A stretch of DNA of 64,000 bases from Gymnorhina tibicen (GCA_013399875.1 VXAZ01001052.1:62001-126000), one strand, 5' to 3'; numbered from the stretch's first letter, positions 21,328-35,800 are shown. Notes: a model not told the origin generated them from the letters alone. Numbers and translations are program-made.

Positions 21328-24300
21328 GGGGGAAGCAGGGAAGGACACACGCTTCTTTTAGGCTTTCCATATCTCATGCTACAGGGAGAGTGGGAGAGAG
21401 AAGGCAGAAGCAGACTGGAGGACCCTGTTAAAAGGGCATTATGCACTGCTCCTGGACTAAATCTTGGATCAACAATCACAAAAGAAACCAAAACTGCTTG
21501 CACTAATAAAACAGGCATAAGAAGACTGCATTATCTATTTCTTCCTATCATTGTGGTTCTTTACTGCCAACAGAATTCAAAATATTCTTCACAACTTGGA
21601 ACTCAAAATGCTGGAATAGATCAAATACAGAAATTAAGATGTTTTGTTACTAATATAGACATTAACACTGAGAAAGAGGACTTTGTCCAACTCCCTTAAG
21701 AGCACTTGCAAGCCGTTTCTGCTCCAGAACATGAAAAATCTATGTTATTACAGAAAGAAAAGCATGGTTACAGATGCCTCAAAAAATATGTTTCTGGATC
21801 ATTTTTTAACAACTCCTGACTTTCCTGGAGTCTCTTAAGGAACTGATTCTATGTCTGAAAAGTAAAAGCATTTTTTTAAAAAAGGGGCTATTGGTATCAA
21901 CCTGCCAATTTATTCCACAAGTATTACTTTCTGGGCTTAATATATAGGGAACTTCAAATAAAACTGCAGTACAACTGGCTTACCTCAAAGATACTTCTAT
22001 GTTACTTTTACACAAGGCATGGGAAAAGATTTTTAACACCATTCCACACAACCTCTGCATCTCACTTACCTTTAAATCATCATGGCTACAGTAACTTTAC
22101 CAAATAACAAAACCAGTGTTTTCACAGAACATGCAGTGGCAGGCAACTTTTAAAAGACCACAAAATAGCCATTAAACTTCGTTACATTTTCAACACCAAA
22201 TTTTAAGGTGCCAGGATGAAAAACCTGGGAACAGAAGAGCTTGCTCCACACTGCAGGTATGGCCTTTGTGGTTCCCAGCTCTCTCAGGTGAAGGGATTAA
22301 TGGTACTCAGGGCTGAGTTTATCCTGAGGCAAAGACAACCAAACATCTACCACATACACATCAGCAGAAAAAGGATAAAGACGACTGGGCCACATTATGG
22401 TGTGCTTTTTAGGGGAGGCAGAAGAAGGGGCAACGGTATGCCATAAAGAGGATGGTAATTAATGCCCTCATTCATGGTAAAACCTCGATTTATCCTCACT
22501 GTGGTAAGTACACCCCATCTTGCAGCTAGTTCCATGCTAATTTCAGTGGGACAGATCCCAGTTGTCTCATGTCTGAAGCCAAGCTTCTTTCTTAAAAACC
22601 ATAATCAAAGTGAAGTACTAAACTACAATTTTAAATGTTTTTTAAAACTACATGTTTTAAATGCTTTCAACCAATCAAGCCATTTCTAAGATGGAAATGC
22701 CATACTCTGTAATCATCTTTACATACTTGGGCTCCTGCAGTCCTCACCATGTCTGGTGACTCATGGGGAGCTTCCAACCGCTCAAATTTACATCAGCTTT
22801 GCTTTTCACTGTCTCTGTGTCCCCTGTCAATGCACTCAACATTATGACCCCTAAACTGTCCTTTTTTCTTCTTAAGGTCAGCTGTAGGATTGATTGCAAA
22901 ATGAGCTGTTTGTAAACACACAGGCCACACTACGAATACAAGAGTTAGCACCCATAGGAGAGGACCTTTAGAAGGGAACCAGAACATGACACGGAATTTC
23001 ACTAAGAAGATCAAGCGTCAACAGGCAGCTACCTACAGCCAAGACCCACCTACTACATGTTCTCCTTGTCATTGTTTTTGAAAAGTGTATTTTCTTTTGA
23101 AAAGTCTTCTCAGGCACGTTCACACTGCTCAGCTGCACTTTCTCATATCCTTCAGTCCACGATGGAAACCGCAGCAGACTCTCCTACCAACCACCTTCCT
23201 GCTGGCCTTTTTGCCTTCTGTGCTGAGCACAGATAGGAGCCAAGGCATAACAGGCCTTTTCAAAGCCAGGCCTTATGCTTGTTTCCACTTGCACATTTCT
23301 CAAGAAGATTTTGGAATAGTTTTGGATTATTTTAAAACATGTGATTTCAGATGATCACAGGCAATTGTTGGGTAACAGGATACTCTCTTAGGTGCAGCCT
23401 TGCCTGTGTGTTGACCCTTCAACCCAGCTAATGTGACCTTAAGCTTCCCTCGGTGGACAGTATTAGGCAACACCATCCTGTTCCCAAGCCACTCCAAAGG
23501 CAAAGGCTATGCTACCTCTTCATGAAAAACTTGTACTTTCTAACCCAGCTACCTTAACTTCTAAACTAAAGAGAATCCTTCCACTCCCTACAGCTTCCAT
23601 CTTGCACATTCATTGAGTCGTTGTCCTAGGAAGCTAAATGAAACTGTCTAGGTCTGTTTCTTAAGGGTTAAAAACTGGGGTTTGGTCACCTTAGTTGCCA
23701 ATGTAAATACCCAAAACTGCACAGAGGCAGACATCTTTCTGCTTAACTCCACAAAAGGCTCAGAGAAGGTGAAGAACTCTCCACTGGTTAAGGGACACAC
23801 TCACAGCTTAATCTCATCTTATTTTTCTCTTCATTTTCTCCTGCTGAACAGATTGTTCCATGTGGATGGGGATTACTCAAGGAAACCCTACAAGTGTTAT
23901 TCTGAATCCACACAAAAACCAATCCAATTGGGAAGTATGAAACCAATATAAAGAAAAGTTGATAAAAGAGCACTGTTACAGTCAAAGGTAAAAACCAAAA
24001 CAGCAGATAGTTTTACTGATGCCAGATAGACATTTTTCCTTCTTTAAGATATTGACAGATTTCTGGCAGTTTTTCTCCCATATAAAAAGCACCGAGTCTC
24101 CTTGTTTTTACTGCACTTTTTCGCTGACTAATACAATGCAATCTCTACCATGCAGCAGTCCTATCTACTGGGTCAGAATAATGATCTTTTGTGCAGTTTT
24201 CATATAAACAATTACGGAAGAATTTCACTCTTCACCAGTGCCAAGCAGACAGAGGCGGTGACCTCCTGAATACAAACATGATTGATCAGAACGAGACATT

Positions 24301-27300
24301 GATTTTTGTTATTTTCATGGGCTGCAATACAGCATGTGAAAGTAAGTTTGCACATCAGACTGCAGCAATCTGTGCGCAATTTTAACCAGGCGAGCTCTAG
24401 CTCAAATCAAAAAAGGCCTCACGAAGAGCAGAGACCCCATGGCTCGTCACTTCATTTCAAATGGCCTGTGGCCACACACTAGTTCTTCCTCCTGCTTTGT
24501 TATTGCACAATGCTCAAATGAGTCTTTCAAAACTGTCTGAAGGTCTAATTTACCCTCCAGCAAGGAAAAGAAAAAAAATGGTCTTCTTCCTTCCTATAGA
24601 TTCATACTGGAGAGATGAAGGGGCTTTTCAGAGAAAATGCACACAAAGGAAAACAAAAATGATGGTAAAGAATCAAACGAACCAAAGAGCAGTCTCTCTA
24701 GAACATTGGAGAAATATTTTTATATAAAGCCTCCCAGATCTGTTTAATTCTGCCTGCAAGTATTTTACATACTGATACCCAGATTTCCATAACTTCTGTG
24801 GCTCTAATGTTTGAAGACCTCTTCTATAGAAAGGGCTTTTTTTAGGAGGAAAGCAGGAAGAGCAGGAATTACTCTTTAACAGAGCATGAAAAGAGAAATC
24901 AAAAGCCAGCATAACTGAAATCCAACTCTATGCCAGGTAGTTAGGTGGATGGCACTGAACTGCTGCCAAGCAGCCGTCATTCGAGAAATCAGGACTAAGA
25001 TGGCAAATGGAATTAACTGTCAAAAATCTGCTAAATGGAACTTTTTTATTCCATTTGCTTGTAAAAGGAGAGACTGACAAACATCAAAGGGAAAAAGTTG
25101 AAACTTGCTTGTGAGAAAAGGACCACCTCTTTTGAAATAAAAGTAACAGCCTGGCTATGAATCAATAGTCCATTTACACAGATAAACAATAGCTATAAAA
25201 GTAAGTTAATTCATTCCCAACTTAAATGGGTTGTTTGCAGCCTTTCTAGTATTAAACTACTGGAATATGTGTTTAAGACAGTTGGACAGTGCAGCACAAA
25301 CAGTAAATTTGTGCAGCTCACTTTACAGTCAAAGCCTAACTCATGTAAAGAAAATGTAGGCTGGTGTCAGGTAAGTGCCTTAACTTTCGGAGCCCAAATT
25401 CCTGCCCTCCTTTCAATGACTTTGCTGGACTGGGAACAATAGACCTTGCAGAAAGGAGCCAAAGCTTACCTCCAAGTGAGTCAAGGGCGCATGCAGAAGC
25501 ATTCAGCACCGTTTGCAACAGCTCTGACTGAACAGCACTAAGCTGCTGCTGGCATTTGCACAAATGACTCATAATTTTTCTTATGATTTTGCATGTTAGT
25601 TTGCTTCCTGTTCTTGGCTCATAGACTTAGCAGTGACACGCAATAAAGGCGTGGAGAAAACAAAGTGAGTACTAGCCTTCAAATCTGGGAAGACACTGGC
25701 AATATATACCATCACCAATGACAAAATCTGCACATGATGATAGATTTTTACTTTGCAGTTTTTTATATGAAGTTACCATTAAATATAGCTTAGAGCTTTT
25801 GTATTACAAATAGAAAACTCATGGAAGTCAACAGGAATTGACCCTGTTGCCAGCGCATCTATTATTTATTCCCCAACCAACCAACCGAGAAAAAAAATAC
25901 TGGCACAGAGCAGAATAGAAAGAGCAAGCTTTCATGTTTTAATAAAACTTTGACCTCTTCGCCCTTTCCATCTCACTAAAGCAGCCCACGGATGCTAGCA
26001 GGTAAGATCCTCACTGCAGTGTGTAACTCAGCAGGTTACCAAGAACACCTAATGTGCTACAAACCGTAATATAAATTTATGTGTTTGCATAGGGGTTGCA
26101 CACATGTAGCCACTGCACACACCGCGAAGTGTTTGTGTAGCTGCGGCATACATGGCAGTGCACTCAGAGACATACACCTCTCTGAGAAGCTCCCCTTTTA
26201 ATGACATCACATTGATCACAACACCTCAGGCTGAAATACTTCCTAAGATCAGAAAACATGCACTTTTAAAACCCCAGCATTTTCAGCTGTGAGGACAAAG
26301 TTCAGACAAACACTCTTTATTGTTGTTGTTATTATAACTATTAGCAGTTCCACAAGTCATGCAGTATGGAGGAAGTCAGAAGCAAGGTTTGTTAACCAAC
26401 TGATGGCATTTGTTTACTTCTCATGTCATTACAGCTATGTTTTTCCACTAACACATACTTAAAAAAAAAGAAAAACAAATAAAAAACAATGATAATTTGC
26501 CTTTGGTAGATAATTGTTGATCTATATAACTGACCAGCCTTTAGAAATAACAATCACCAGAAATAAATTTCACTAGATTTCCAATTAAAAGCCTGCTGTG
26601 TTTTTATAGATCTTTGTCTGCTGCTCTCTAGTAACAGATGCAAAATGGAAGCTGTAATTAATGCTTGGAGACAGGAACTCACTTTGAACCGCATTTTGAA
26701 AACATTATCTGATGTGTGCAAGCATAACATTCTAATTATGGAGGTAAGTAGCTATGTATAGACATTTGTCATGCATTCTTAGCAACAGCGTTCTCTGCTC
26801 TCCACGCTTCCATGGAAAGAGCTGGTGGCAAGAATATTCCCCATCTTCCCAGTAGCACAGGAAGGTGTGAAAACCACTGTGATTCATCAGCACACTTTTA
26901 AGATTTCTTTACTGTAAAAGTGGAGCAATTAAATAAATAGTAGTTTCCTCAGTGACCACAGAGTGGATCCTGCAAACCTGGGACTGCTCTACAGCACTGG
27001 ATGCCTCTGGAGAGGAACCGTGCAACCACAGCTGGGTTGCAGACAAGACCAGGCTAAATGTAGTTCTAGGGGCTAGTTTAATAACTAAGGCCTTGGTTTA
27101 AATGGACATGTACTATATTTATATACATGTTTTATGGTACTAATTAATGACACAGTTTCTGTGTACTGTTGTCTGTGGTTTTTTAAGTCCATGGCCCACA
27201 TTTATTTATAACAAGGCACATGACAGGCCAAAGACCAAGGCTGCTGAGCTGTCCAGGACGTTGCAGGAGTCCATGATATACATTCTTTTTAGGTTCAGTT

Positions 27301-27368
27301 TCTGCACAGTGTCCAACTTTTTCCATTTAAGAAACCAGTCATGTGGTTTTGTCTTTATCAGTGAAACT

Positions 27369-27459
27369 ATGGTTTAGTGGTATTTATGGTGGTATTCAGT
27401 CGAAGGTTGGCCTTGAAGACACTGGAGGTCCTTTCCAACATCAGTGGTTCTACGATTCC
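27369..27459 (+). mobile_element. Short CR1 LINE 3' fragment
   Basis: The sequence atggtttagtgg, aaggttggccttgaagac, ggaggtcctttccaacatc and ggttctacgattcc follows the last ~90 nt of CR1, with substitutions and deletions. Orientation is opposite to the gene. The degree of change suggests an old copy. Confidence 0.75.
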
Positions 27460-30400
27460 ATTAGCTTCTACTGATCTTCCTTTGTTTCTCTGCCTTCACC
27501 TACAACTTGTGTCAATGTTAGAGGACATCTGACCAGGAGCACTACTGAAGTGTATCAATTATGTCTGTCTGCATTTAATCAACCATGATTTATTGTGCCC
27601 TGCTATTTTCTCACTGTAACCTGCAGCAACATCTACTTCCTGCTGACCATCATAACATGGTACAGAGCAACTGCACTGGATCCAAAAGGAGTTTTACTGT
27701 GCTCATAAAAAAAAAAGCAAATACGCAAAAACCTAGAAAAACAAGTCACAGAGAGCAACTGACCTAGATACTAAAGTGTCTGTGTCTGCAAACAGAATTT
27801 GAAAAAACCCCTGTGGTGATTATTGATTAATACTGCACAAACATCAACTAGTTGCCTCTGGGAGCCCCCATGACTTCAAGGGACATAAATTATCTAATTA
27901 CTGCAAGCTTAACAAACTACAACTGAACATGCTGCTTAAGTAAATAAACACTAGTAGATTTAAAAATCAATGCATAAATAACTGAAAATACCTTTTAAGA
28001 ATGGATAGAACTGATCATTCTATACAATGAAGTGGCTAGGATCTCTGCAACAACCTTGTCAGGGGAGAGACAACTTTTCCAGTTTAACACCTTTTTTAAA
28101 AATTGGATAAACGTTGCTTTTTCATCCAAGTTATTCTATGTTTGTTGCTTCAGCTGAAGGGAAGCCAGCCATGAAAACTGAGCTCCTAATTACCATCATC
28201 CTCCCTCTGATGTGGATGTGGCTGGTACAGCAGTGTATGTCAACGTGGCTGGTACAGAACTTTTCATACATATGCACGCAAGCGTAACAGATGGTTATAA
28301 TTATCGGCGGGCAAGCTGCAGTCCTAATTTGAGAGTGAGCAAAAATAGGTTGTGCTGTCTCTCACCCTTCCTGGCCACCACACCCAACTGTTGGACAACC
28401 TGCAGGTCACTCTCCCCCCATCAGGGGAGGGTGGCTGAGGGACCTCCACTCCGCAGCCCAAGCAGAACGCTGCTCTGGGCATGGTGCACATCCTCAACCT
28501 AAACAGGCACATGTGAAATCATCATCACGTCAAAGGGGAATGTGCCTACCTAGCATTTCTTAACTTAATTCAAAAGGAAAAAACTGATCAAAAGTGCTTT
28601 GAAACTTGTTTATTGCTTGAACTCAGGCAAATGAGGGTGGATATGACGCTGAAAGCCTCTGCACTGACCTGCACAATATATACTGCAGTTATTTCCAACC
28701 TGCCTCTCACCTCAGCAAAAGCTGCTCTCTCATCCTCTGCTCTGCTCTTCCGAAATTTGCTCACCTGCATCAGTAACCAACCACTGTCCAGAGACAAGAA
28801 AACTGCAGCTCATCCCAGAGCCAGCCCAAACACTGTAATTTGTGCAACTCACAGCACAATCCATGCTGTGTGGTTTATGGCATTCTCTCCAAGGCTAAGC
28901 CAGTCTGCTCCGCAGTGTGTACTTAACTAAAAGTAAACCAGAATCAACAGCTTGGGAACAATTCGCCTTTGAACGTCAACAAGAGTGGCTGCCGCAGCAC
29001 TTGCCCTCTCCACACCACGTGCCCTGTGATGGCCTCGCTTCAGGGGTGACCAAATCCCCCGACTGCCTTCACAAAAGGCTGTTTTCAAATGTGGGCACCT
29101 TCCATTTTTAGCACTAGTGTTCATCTTTCCGTATTTTGCCACACACCAGTCTAGCATGCAAGCTAACCTGAGCATTCAAAGATGAGCATTAAACCTTGCG
29201 TGCTGATGTCCACAGCTGGATCACCCACTGTTGCTCCCAATAGGAACAAAACAGGAGATGAAGTAACAATAAAAGCTCGTGCACCATATGATCACTGCCA
29301 TCCTAAGTTTTGTCCTTCCCTGGACAACAAAAGTTCTGATAGCCCAGAACCAAACTTTCAGATAAATGCAGTATTAATCACAAAGCCTGAAAAAAATACC
29401 AGACAGTAGCCTGCCTGGAAGAATCAAGAAAGGACTTGTATATCCTATGCTTCTCACAGGCCAAAAAGGGAAAGCACACACTCTTTTATGGGAATTCATA
29501 CAAAAAGTATCACAAGCAGATGTCAACAGACGTGACACTGATACAAAAAGATGGTTGCACACAGACAAGAACAACATTTTGTCATTCACCTTCTTGCTAA
29601 CAGCACAGATTCAGCTGAGAGCCTCAATTCATTATGTTCAGAGCCAGGCATCATTCACCCTACGAACATAATCTGTAATCTAAATCAATATTCTTACCTC
29701 CCCAAGAGATATCAACAAATATAGAAAATCCTCTGCTGACCCTTTATAGCTGCAGCTGTTGGCAGCAGCAAATGAAGTCACTGACATGTTTGACAAAACT
29801 TGGCATCCATAGCAAATGACTTTGTAGTGTGAATTAGGAAGTAGTGAAAAGTTTAGGAACACGGGTATGAGTACGTGAGACAAAAATGTTAGTGAGTAAC
29901 GGAAGATTAAACTGAGCTCAAACATCTGCATGTATTTATTTAAACGCTCATTTCTGGAGAAACAGATCTTCTAATACAGAAAAACACACAAGTTAACAGT
30001 GGAAGATCTGCATAAATAATTGTCTTTCTGAGAAAGTAACCGTTTAAATTTCCCTGTAATTGTTTCTTCTGTTCAACTTCTTTTGAAATTATATATACTT
30101 TACACTACAATTAAGCACATTGCACTTGATATAATTTTGATGTGTGTGTGAACAAGCAAGCCCCAAAACTTAAATCCCAACTAAGTGTAATCTTTATTAA
30201 GGTAAAAAGGTGCTTCCTGTTCTCAATGCCACTGACAAAAAGCTACCACGCTCAAGAACCACACTAATATCTTTGTAATACTACAAGCATAGAACTCAAA
30301 AAATGACAGCATAAAACATCTCATATCTCTTCCCCCTACTCAGCATGTGGACAAGGAGGTGCACAGAACTGAGGTACAAAGGGATCTGTAAGCTAAAAGC

Positions 30401-32740
30401 CAGAACACAGCAATTATATGGTGGTTTGTACCCCAGGATGGCAAGAAGTCTTTCAATGGGATGATCAGCTCCTAAGCCCACAGTGGAGAGTGGCACATGC
30501 CTTCCCAATTTATCCCTAATGCACCAGGGACAGGTACACCAAGGTGATGAGGCAGATACAAGAGACAGTGTGTGAGCTACAATAATGAAGTAATTCCTGG
30601 TCAAGGGAGAAGGCAAATGTATAATCTGGAAAATTTTGATTGCTCCTGGCATAAATTTAAATGGCTTCTCCTGTCCTGTACTAGAACTAGTTTGGTCCCA
30701 AAGCAGAATGATCGAGCAAGTTTGAATGTTCAGCTGCAAAGTTACCCTCAACAAAGGTAAACTTAATGCACCTTCAGTCTTTTTTTCTTTTTTAACATTA
30801 AACATTAAAATGTCATTGAATTGCTCAATACATTGAAGAAATTTTGTCTTAAAATGACAGAGCTCAATTTGCAATGACAACATCCCCTTCTAAAATACAT
30901 GCTCCTATATTTATGAACGTTCATAAAATTATTCAAGACATTCAATTAGTTTTTTGGGGGATTTTTGTTCCTGAAGCCCTTTCCTGCTAAAACACTACTA
31001 TTGCTGCAGTAGGAGTGAGGTACCAGTGAGGATGAAGAAAAGAATATGCTTCTTCAGTCAGGTCCTGGTTACACATACAGGGCAACAGAGAGGCTTTCAT
31101 ATGCATTTCAAAACACAGCTTTTTTTTCCAACCACCTTTTCCATAATTTTTCAGGTGGATTGAAAAGATTAAGCAGTTAAATTAGCAACACTGAAGGGAC
31201 AATGCATACTCAGTAGCAACTGCAGATCTGTCATCATTAACAGCACACAAACCTGTTTGTCTAGAAATGTACAGCGCACTAAGCACCAAGGATCAGAACA
31301 CCCTAAACTTGCCTTGACAAGCTAGGAAAGAAGCTAGGACGTGTCTCTTCAGAGCAAGGCTGTTCTATGCCTCATCAAAAAAATCACCCTCATGCTTTTT
31401 AAAAAGGGGGTGTGTCCTCTATGTGAGTGCACATCATGAAACAATTTTTTTTAAATTTTGACTCACACTGAGTACCATATGCTCATCTACCAACACCAGT
31501 GGAAAACAAAGCTTTTATCAAGTACATGTGTTTTCCCCACACATGCAGGATTGTTCATTTATGGTACTTATTTTTTGTTTGCTCATTTTTCTGAAAGGTA
31601 AAACAATTCATTTGTTTTGAGAAAAAAAATATACATGAAGACTTAAGAGTATAGAGACTTAAGTGTAAAGAGAACTGCCTCAGTATTGAGGATTTCCCAT
31701 GCTTTTACCCACTTTTAAAAAGCCATTTTTAGGGTAGTGTGCAAAGGAATACTATTTCATTGTGCTCTCTTTTGCTTTTTATCAAATCTTAAATACAGGG
31801 AAAGTTTATATTTTCACTTAGATATGTTTATATTTAAAAATAAGAAGCTAAACTCAGTAGATGAAGCTTGAAATAAAGCATGTATATGGTCAAATCAAGG
31901 GTCCAGACATGTGATGAAACAAAAACAGTGTTCTGCAATTATTAGTAAAAAAAGCCAAACCAAAATGACCAATGACTGAACCACTGAAAAGTGCAATTTT
32001 GCAATCTGTAGCAGATCCTAATATTCCTCGGAACTTTCTCATGTTTAGTGCAGCTTCAGACTCAGGAAAGACTTGTATCTAGTTAGTTCAAGATTAATGA
32101 AAATATTGAAGGAGCAGGTAAATCTAATCATAGAAGTCTTTATTACAGAGTGAAGAAAAGGAATTCTGTGTGGACTAATTCCTAGTTTTGGAAACTTATA
32201 AACAGCTGTCTGTTTTCATAGACCCCAAACTCCAACCATCTGTATTTAACAGCACAAACGCCCAGCTTGACAATCGTATGCTTCTTTCATAATAACCTTT
32301 CCACTACGGTACAAGAGGGGAAGCTGATCAGAACTGGTTCTTGGCCTAACAGGATCTCAAATGGCAGTGACAGACTAAGTTCCGCCACATCCTCTCTGGT
32401 GACATACACCAGCGCATGTTGTTGGGGCAGAGAGTCTAAAGGAGAAGAAGAAAACAAGAATCCTTTACACAACCCTGTCACTGAAAAGTGTAGAAGTATA
32501 TGCAGCATGCCAGTTTTTCAAGATTTCCAAGGGATTCCACGTCCAGCCTGAGCGATCTTCTCCTTCCATCACTGTGGGTGAGAAGTCACTACACGAGGCC
32601 TGCTTCAGCTCTACGTGAATACACAAGGAACTGGAAAGCATTAGGAGAGGAGATAGCACAGAACAGCAAAACACACACAGCACTTATACATTCAAAAACA
32701 TTCCCTCTGGATATTTTTCTTAATTTTAGAAAAAACTTAC

Positions 32741-32899
32741 ATAGATTTTATCTTGCTGATATCGCTGGAATAAGTTGTGCATAATGGAGCCTTCATGGAG
32801 ATCTACAAGTGCTGCCATATCTTCCACGCTCTCTGTGCTTGTTTGATGCATAGGCGTTACTTTTTGGTGTGTGATCGTGCTCTGTTTATAAGTGAATAC
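32741..32899 (-). CDS. MYO10: Myosin X exon A: N-terminal SH3-like region
   Basis: This 159-nt, phase 0-0 exon encodes 53 residues, from VFTYKQSTITHQKV to NLFQRYQQDKIY, about residues 41-93. It corresponds to the end of the N-terminal SH3-like subdomain and the start of the motor core (the EGSIMHNLFQRY segment, where ATPase heads begin). The acceptor has a good pyrimidine tract (CCCCTCTTTCAG) and the donor is a perfect GTAAGT. The next exon continues with TYIGSI, as expected for the family. The preceding coding exon, which should end in a sequence like DYGQ, was not found in the 31 kb upstream. Codon use is mixed, with about 23 of 53 third positions G or C, in contrast to exon B. Confidence 0.93.
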
Positions 32900-35800
32900 C
32901 TGAAAGAGGGGAAACAAAAACAATATTAATCAGAGCACACATTCAAAAACTCCTGTCTGAGAATGGAGCTTTCATTCCCATTCATATCCCCTGTCCAGCT
33001 TATCAGTGTGCAGACTTGCAAAGTAGCCTGGCAGGGATACCTTCCTCTAAAGCTTGTCTGACACTGACTGAAGCCCCAAACACCTACATGGGTCATAAGA
33101 AACTAGCACATACTGACAGTGCACTGAGGACTGTAAGGACTTTTCCTGTTTAAGGGCAAATGCAACCTCGTTTCACACTGGACTACTCCTAGACTTTATC
33201 AAGAGAAAAATAAACCAAGCAATAACCATTCCCAAAAATACCAAACCAGACAAGCAAAAAACCACCTCTTACAGTAGAACCCACTTACACTCAAATTACT
33301 CTGGGAGGAAATGTCTGACTGTGCAAAACAGCAAATTAAAATTAATGCTCTAAGAGGCTGCAAGTGTTCATATGTTTGATCTGAAATCCACTTAAATGTT
33401 TCCATTCAATTCTCCAGTCAGGAAAAAGTCATTACTCCTAATGCGAGTTGCATTCTAAGTTCTGTATGCAGCAGATATTTAGAATTGAATAAGTCAACAG
33501 ATTTCTTAATTGACTTTTGGGACTAAATTCTGAAGCCAGTTCTTAACAAACCATAACAACTCCAAAAAAAGACAGCATTTAAATACTCGGTTGGAAAACA
33601 CTTCTACATATCTTCTGTAAAACTACCACAAATATGCTAAGAAGATGTACACATCTCAAAATTATAAACTGCAGTTCCTAGTCAGAAGAACCATAATGGA
33701 AAGGTCCTATTGTAGAACAAAAATACCACAAGCTGAAGGATTTGGAAATAAAAGGGATTTAAGGAGAGCAAATCCTAGAGAAGTAAGCAACTTAACAGAG
33801 GCTATGTATCTTCCTGGATACAGAAAAACAGACCCAGTGAGAGAACTAGTAAACCAAAAGGGGATGACACATATCCTGTGAGTGCATCTCACGTGAACAC
33901 GGAAAGGAAGCAAACATCACTTCTAGGAGGATAACCTCCATATCTGTGATGTCTATTCTTTGATAAGTGATGCACAGGTTAGTAGGGTAGGCAGAGCACC
34001 CTGTACATCACTCAGCATGTTTATTAATGTAAAAAATTCACAGACGAACACCAAGAAAAACAACGTGACAAATGAGTTGCATGGCAGCACTACTGAAGAT
34101 GGTCTCTGCAGATTCATCCTTCCCACTAAAACTCACTATTTTCTCTTCTTTGTTCCAGTTGTTCTCATACTTCCATCTCTCCCACATACTGCCTTCTTGT
34201 TTGGGTGAGGAAATCTTTCTGTGAGCTGACTCAGAGACAGGGCTGTGCATCACTCAGCTAGAAAGCACACCAACTTCTAATAATAGCTGCCACCCAAATT
34301 AGAAAGGAGGAGGACCTCTTCTTCAACACTGGGTAACTACTTTTCCTTTATTTTTAATTTTTGCCAGAACCATGCATCCCTCAGATTTCTTAAACCTACC
34401 ATAAAACTTGATCAAAATCATCTAACAAGATCAAAGTCATGAGAGAGGGCTGCAGGATCACATGTATAGACCTCATCCCGTTAAAACAGCTTTTTTGAGC
34501 CCTGCTGCTCAAGCTCTGAAAGGCCTGCTTTGTTTTATTTCATCTTGAATCATGCCTTTATTAGGATAAGAACGTGGAAGAACTACCTTGAACTTTATCA
34601 TTACTAACTAGAAAATCATGTTATGAAATATTACAGCACTTGAAATCCTCAGGAAATAGGAACCCAGAGCCATTCTGTAGGGTCAGCACGAAGAACAGGA
34701 AGACGACCAAGTTGGCTCCTGAACTTCAAGAGGACCCTGTTGGCAGACTGCAGGAACATCCATCCTCAAGGACCCTCCCAGCATTTCTGGAAGGTCAAGT
34801 GAAATATGCAGGAAACTAGAATAAGATTTAAGACAAGTCTAAATGAGAATTCAGCAAAAACGTCTTTCCTTTATAGATATAAATGGTTCATGATAACAAA
34901 CATGCTGAATGCATGAAAAACTCTAAATTAAACCTTAAAGAGACAGCATGCAAAATAAGAACTCTCAATGTTATTATGGAAATGAAAATTAGAGGTTGAG
35001 ATAGGATGGACCAATGCAAAGAACAACAACAAAAAGAACAAGCTCAAGAAATATAAGACAAACCAGCAAACTCAGCCTAACAATAGTCAAGTGCATTTCA
35101 CTAGGAAAGGAGAACCCTTCAAAACTGCCCTGCTGTCCCTACCACGGCTTACTAGTCCTGTGATGAACATGCCAAAAAGGGACTCAAATGAGGAAGTGGC
35201 CTAAAAAGCCAGGGGACCAATGCTATCCTGCACAATTAATCTGGCACATGAGGGGAAAAAAAAAAAGTTCTCCTTCAAGCCTTCCATTCAAGGGAAATAC
35301 CACAAAACAATATAAAATTAATTTTCTGCACAGAAAAATTACCCCTAAGCTCAAGATTTAATGGAAATTATGTTTTAACAAAAGATGGAATTTGTAATAT
35401 AATTTATTAACAGGAGCAAAGTATGTCAAAGTAGGCTCTCAATGACAGGAGTACACATGCTTTCTCTCTTACGGTGCCATTTTGTGAGACGATGCCAAAT
35501 TTAAAAAATCCCTGCTTGACTCAGGTCATTAAATGGCATCAAGAGATTTCACAACAGCTGAGTCAAATGAGTTTAAGAGAATGCTGAATTAAGTGCTTAT
35601 GTACATCAAAAAACCCACACAATCCCCACTTCTTGCAAAAGCTACAAGTCACACTCGGGATTTCCAGCCTGCATGGAGCCCACACACAATTGAATCTCTC
35701 AGGGTGTTTTTCACAAGGAGATGGGGTTTCAGTCTGGTGCTGATGACCCTTACTGAATGGGAGGAAGGCAGTAGGTATTCCAAAAGTTTCCTGATCAACA

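Larger units (their letters stand above)
15903..32740 (-). other. Intron A-B (16.8 kb)
   Basis: It is bounded by TAT|GTAAGT after exon A and CTTGCAG before exon B. It contains two recognised CR1 fragments (about 19104-19425 and 27369-27459), an (AAAT)n stretch near 21310-21327, and otherwise AT-rich unique-looking sequence. The longest open frame is 195 codons (minus strand, 30296-30883), with no similarity I recognise. No exon is required here because A joins B in phase 0 and in family order. Confidence 0.85.
943..32899 (-). other. MYO10: Class X unconventional myosin gene, motor-domain part (12 exons, partial at both ends)
   Basis: Twelve minus-strand exons join into 458 codons without a stop. 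All junctions are GT-AG and all phases agree. The joined product carries the purine-binding loop, P-loop, switch I, switch II and relay helix of a myosin motor. Phrases such as NECYRCLWKRHDNQ, SFKTALGRSAELLGLD and ITAGGAQVS are typical of myosin X. Myosin X is an actin-based, barbed-end-directed motor that moves to filopodial tips; its tail has PH and MyTH4-FERM domains, which are not in this window. The first ~40 residues and everything after residue ~498 are missing from the window. The sequence differs from mammalian MYO10, as I remember it, at a fair number of surface positions, so a MYO10-like paralogue is an alternative. Class assignment is firm; orthology is less so. Confidence 0.88.

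Noticed and set aside
30296..30883. A 195-codon open frame on the minus strand in the large intron
   Set aside because: No similarity or domain was recognised, there are no convincing splice sites in family order, and an open frame of this length is plausible by chance in 64 kb read in six frames. A protein search would settle it.
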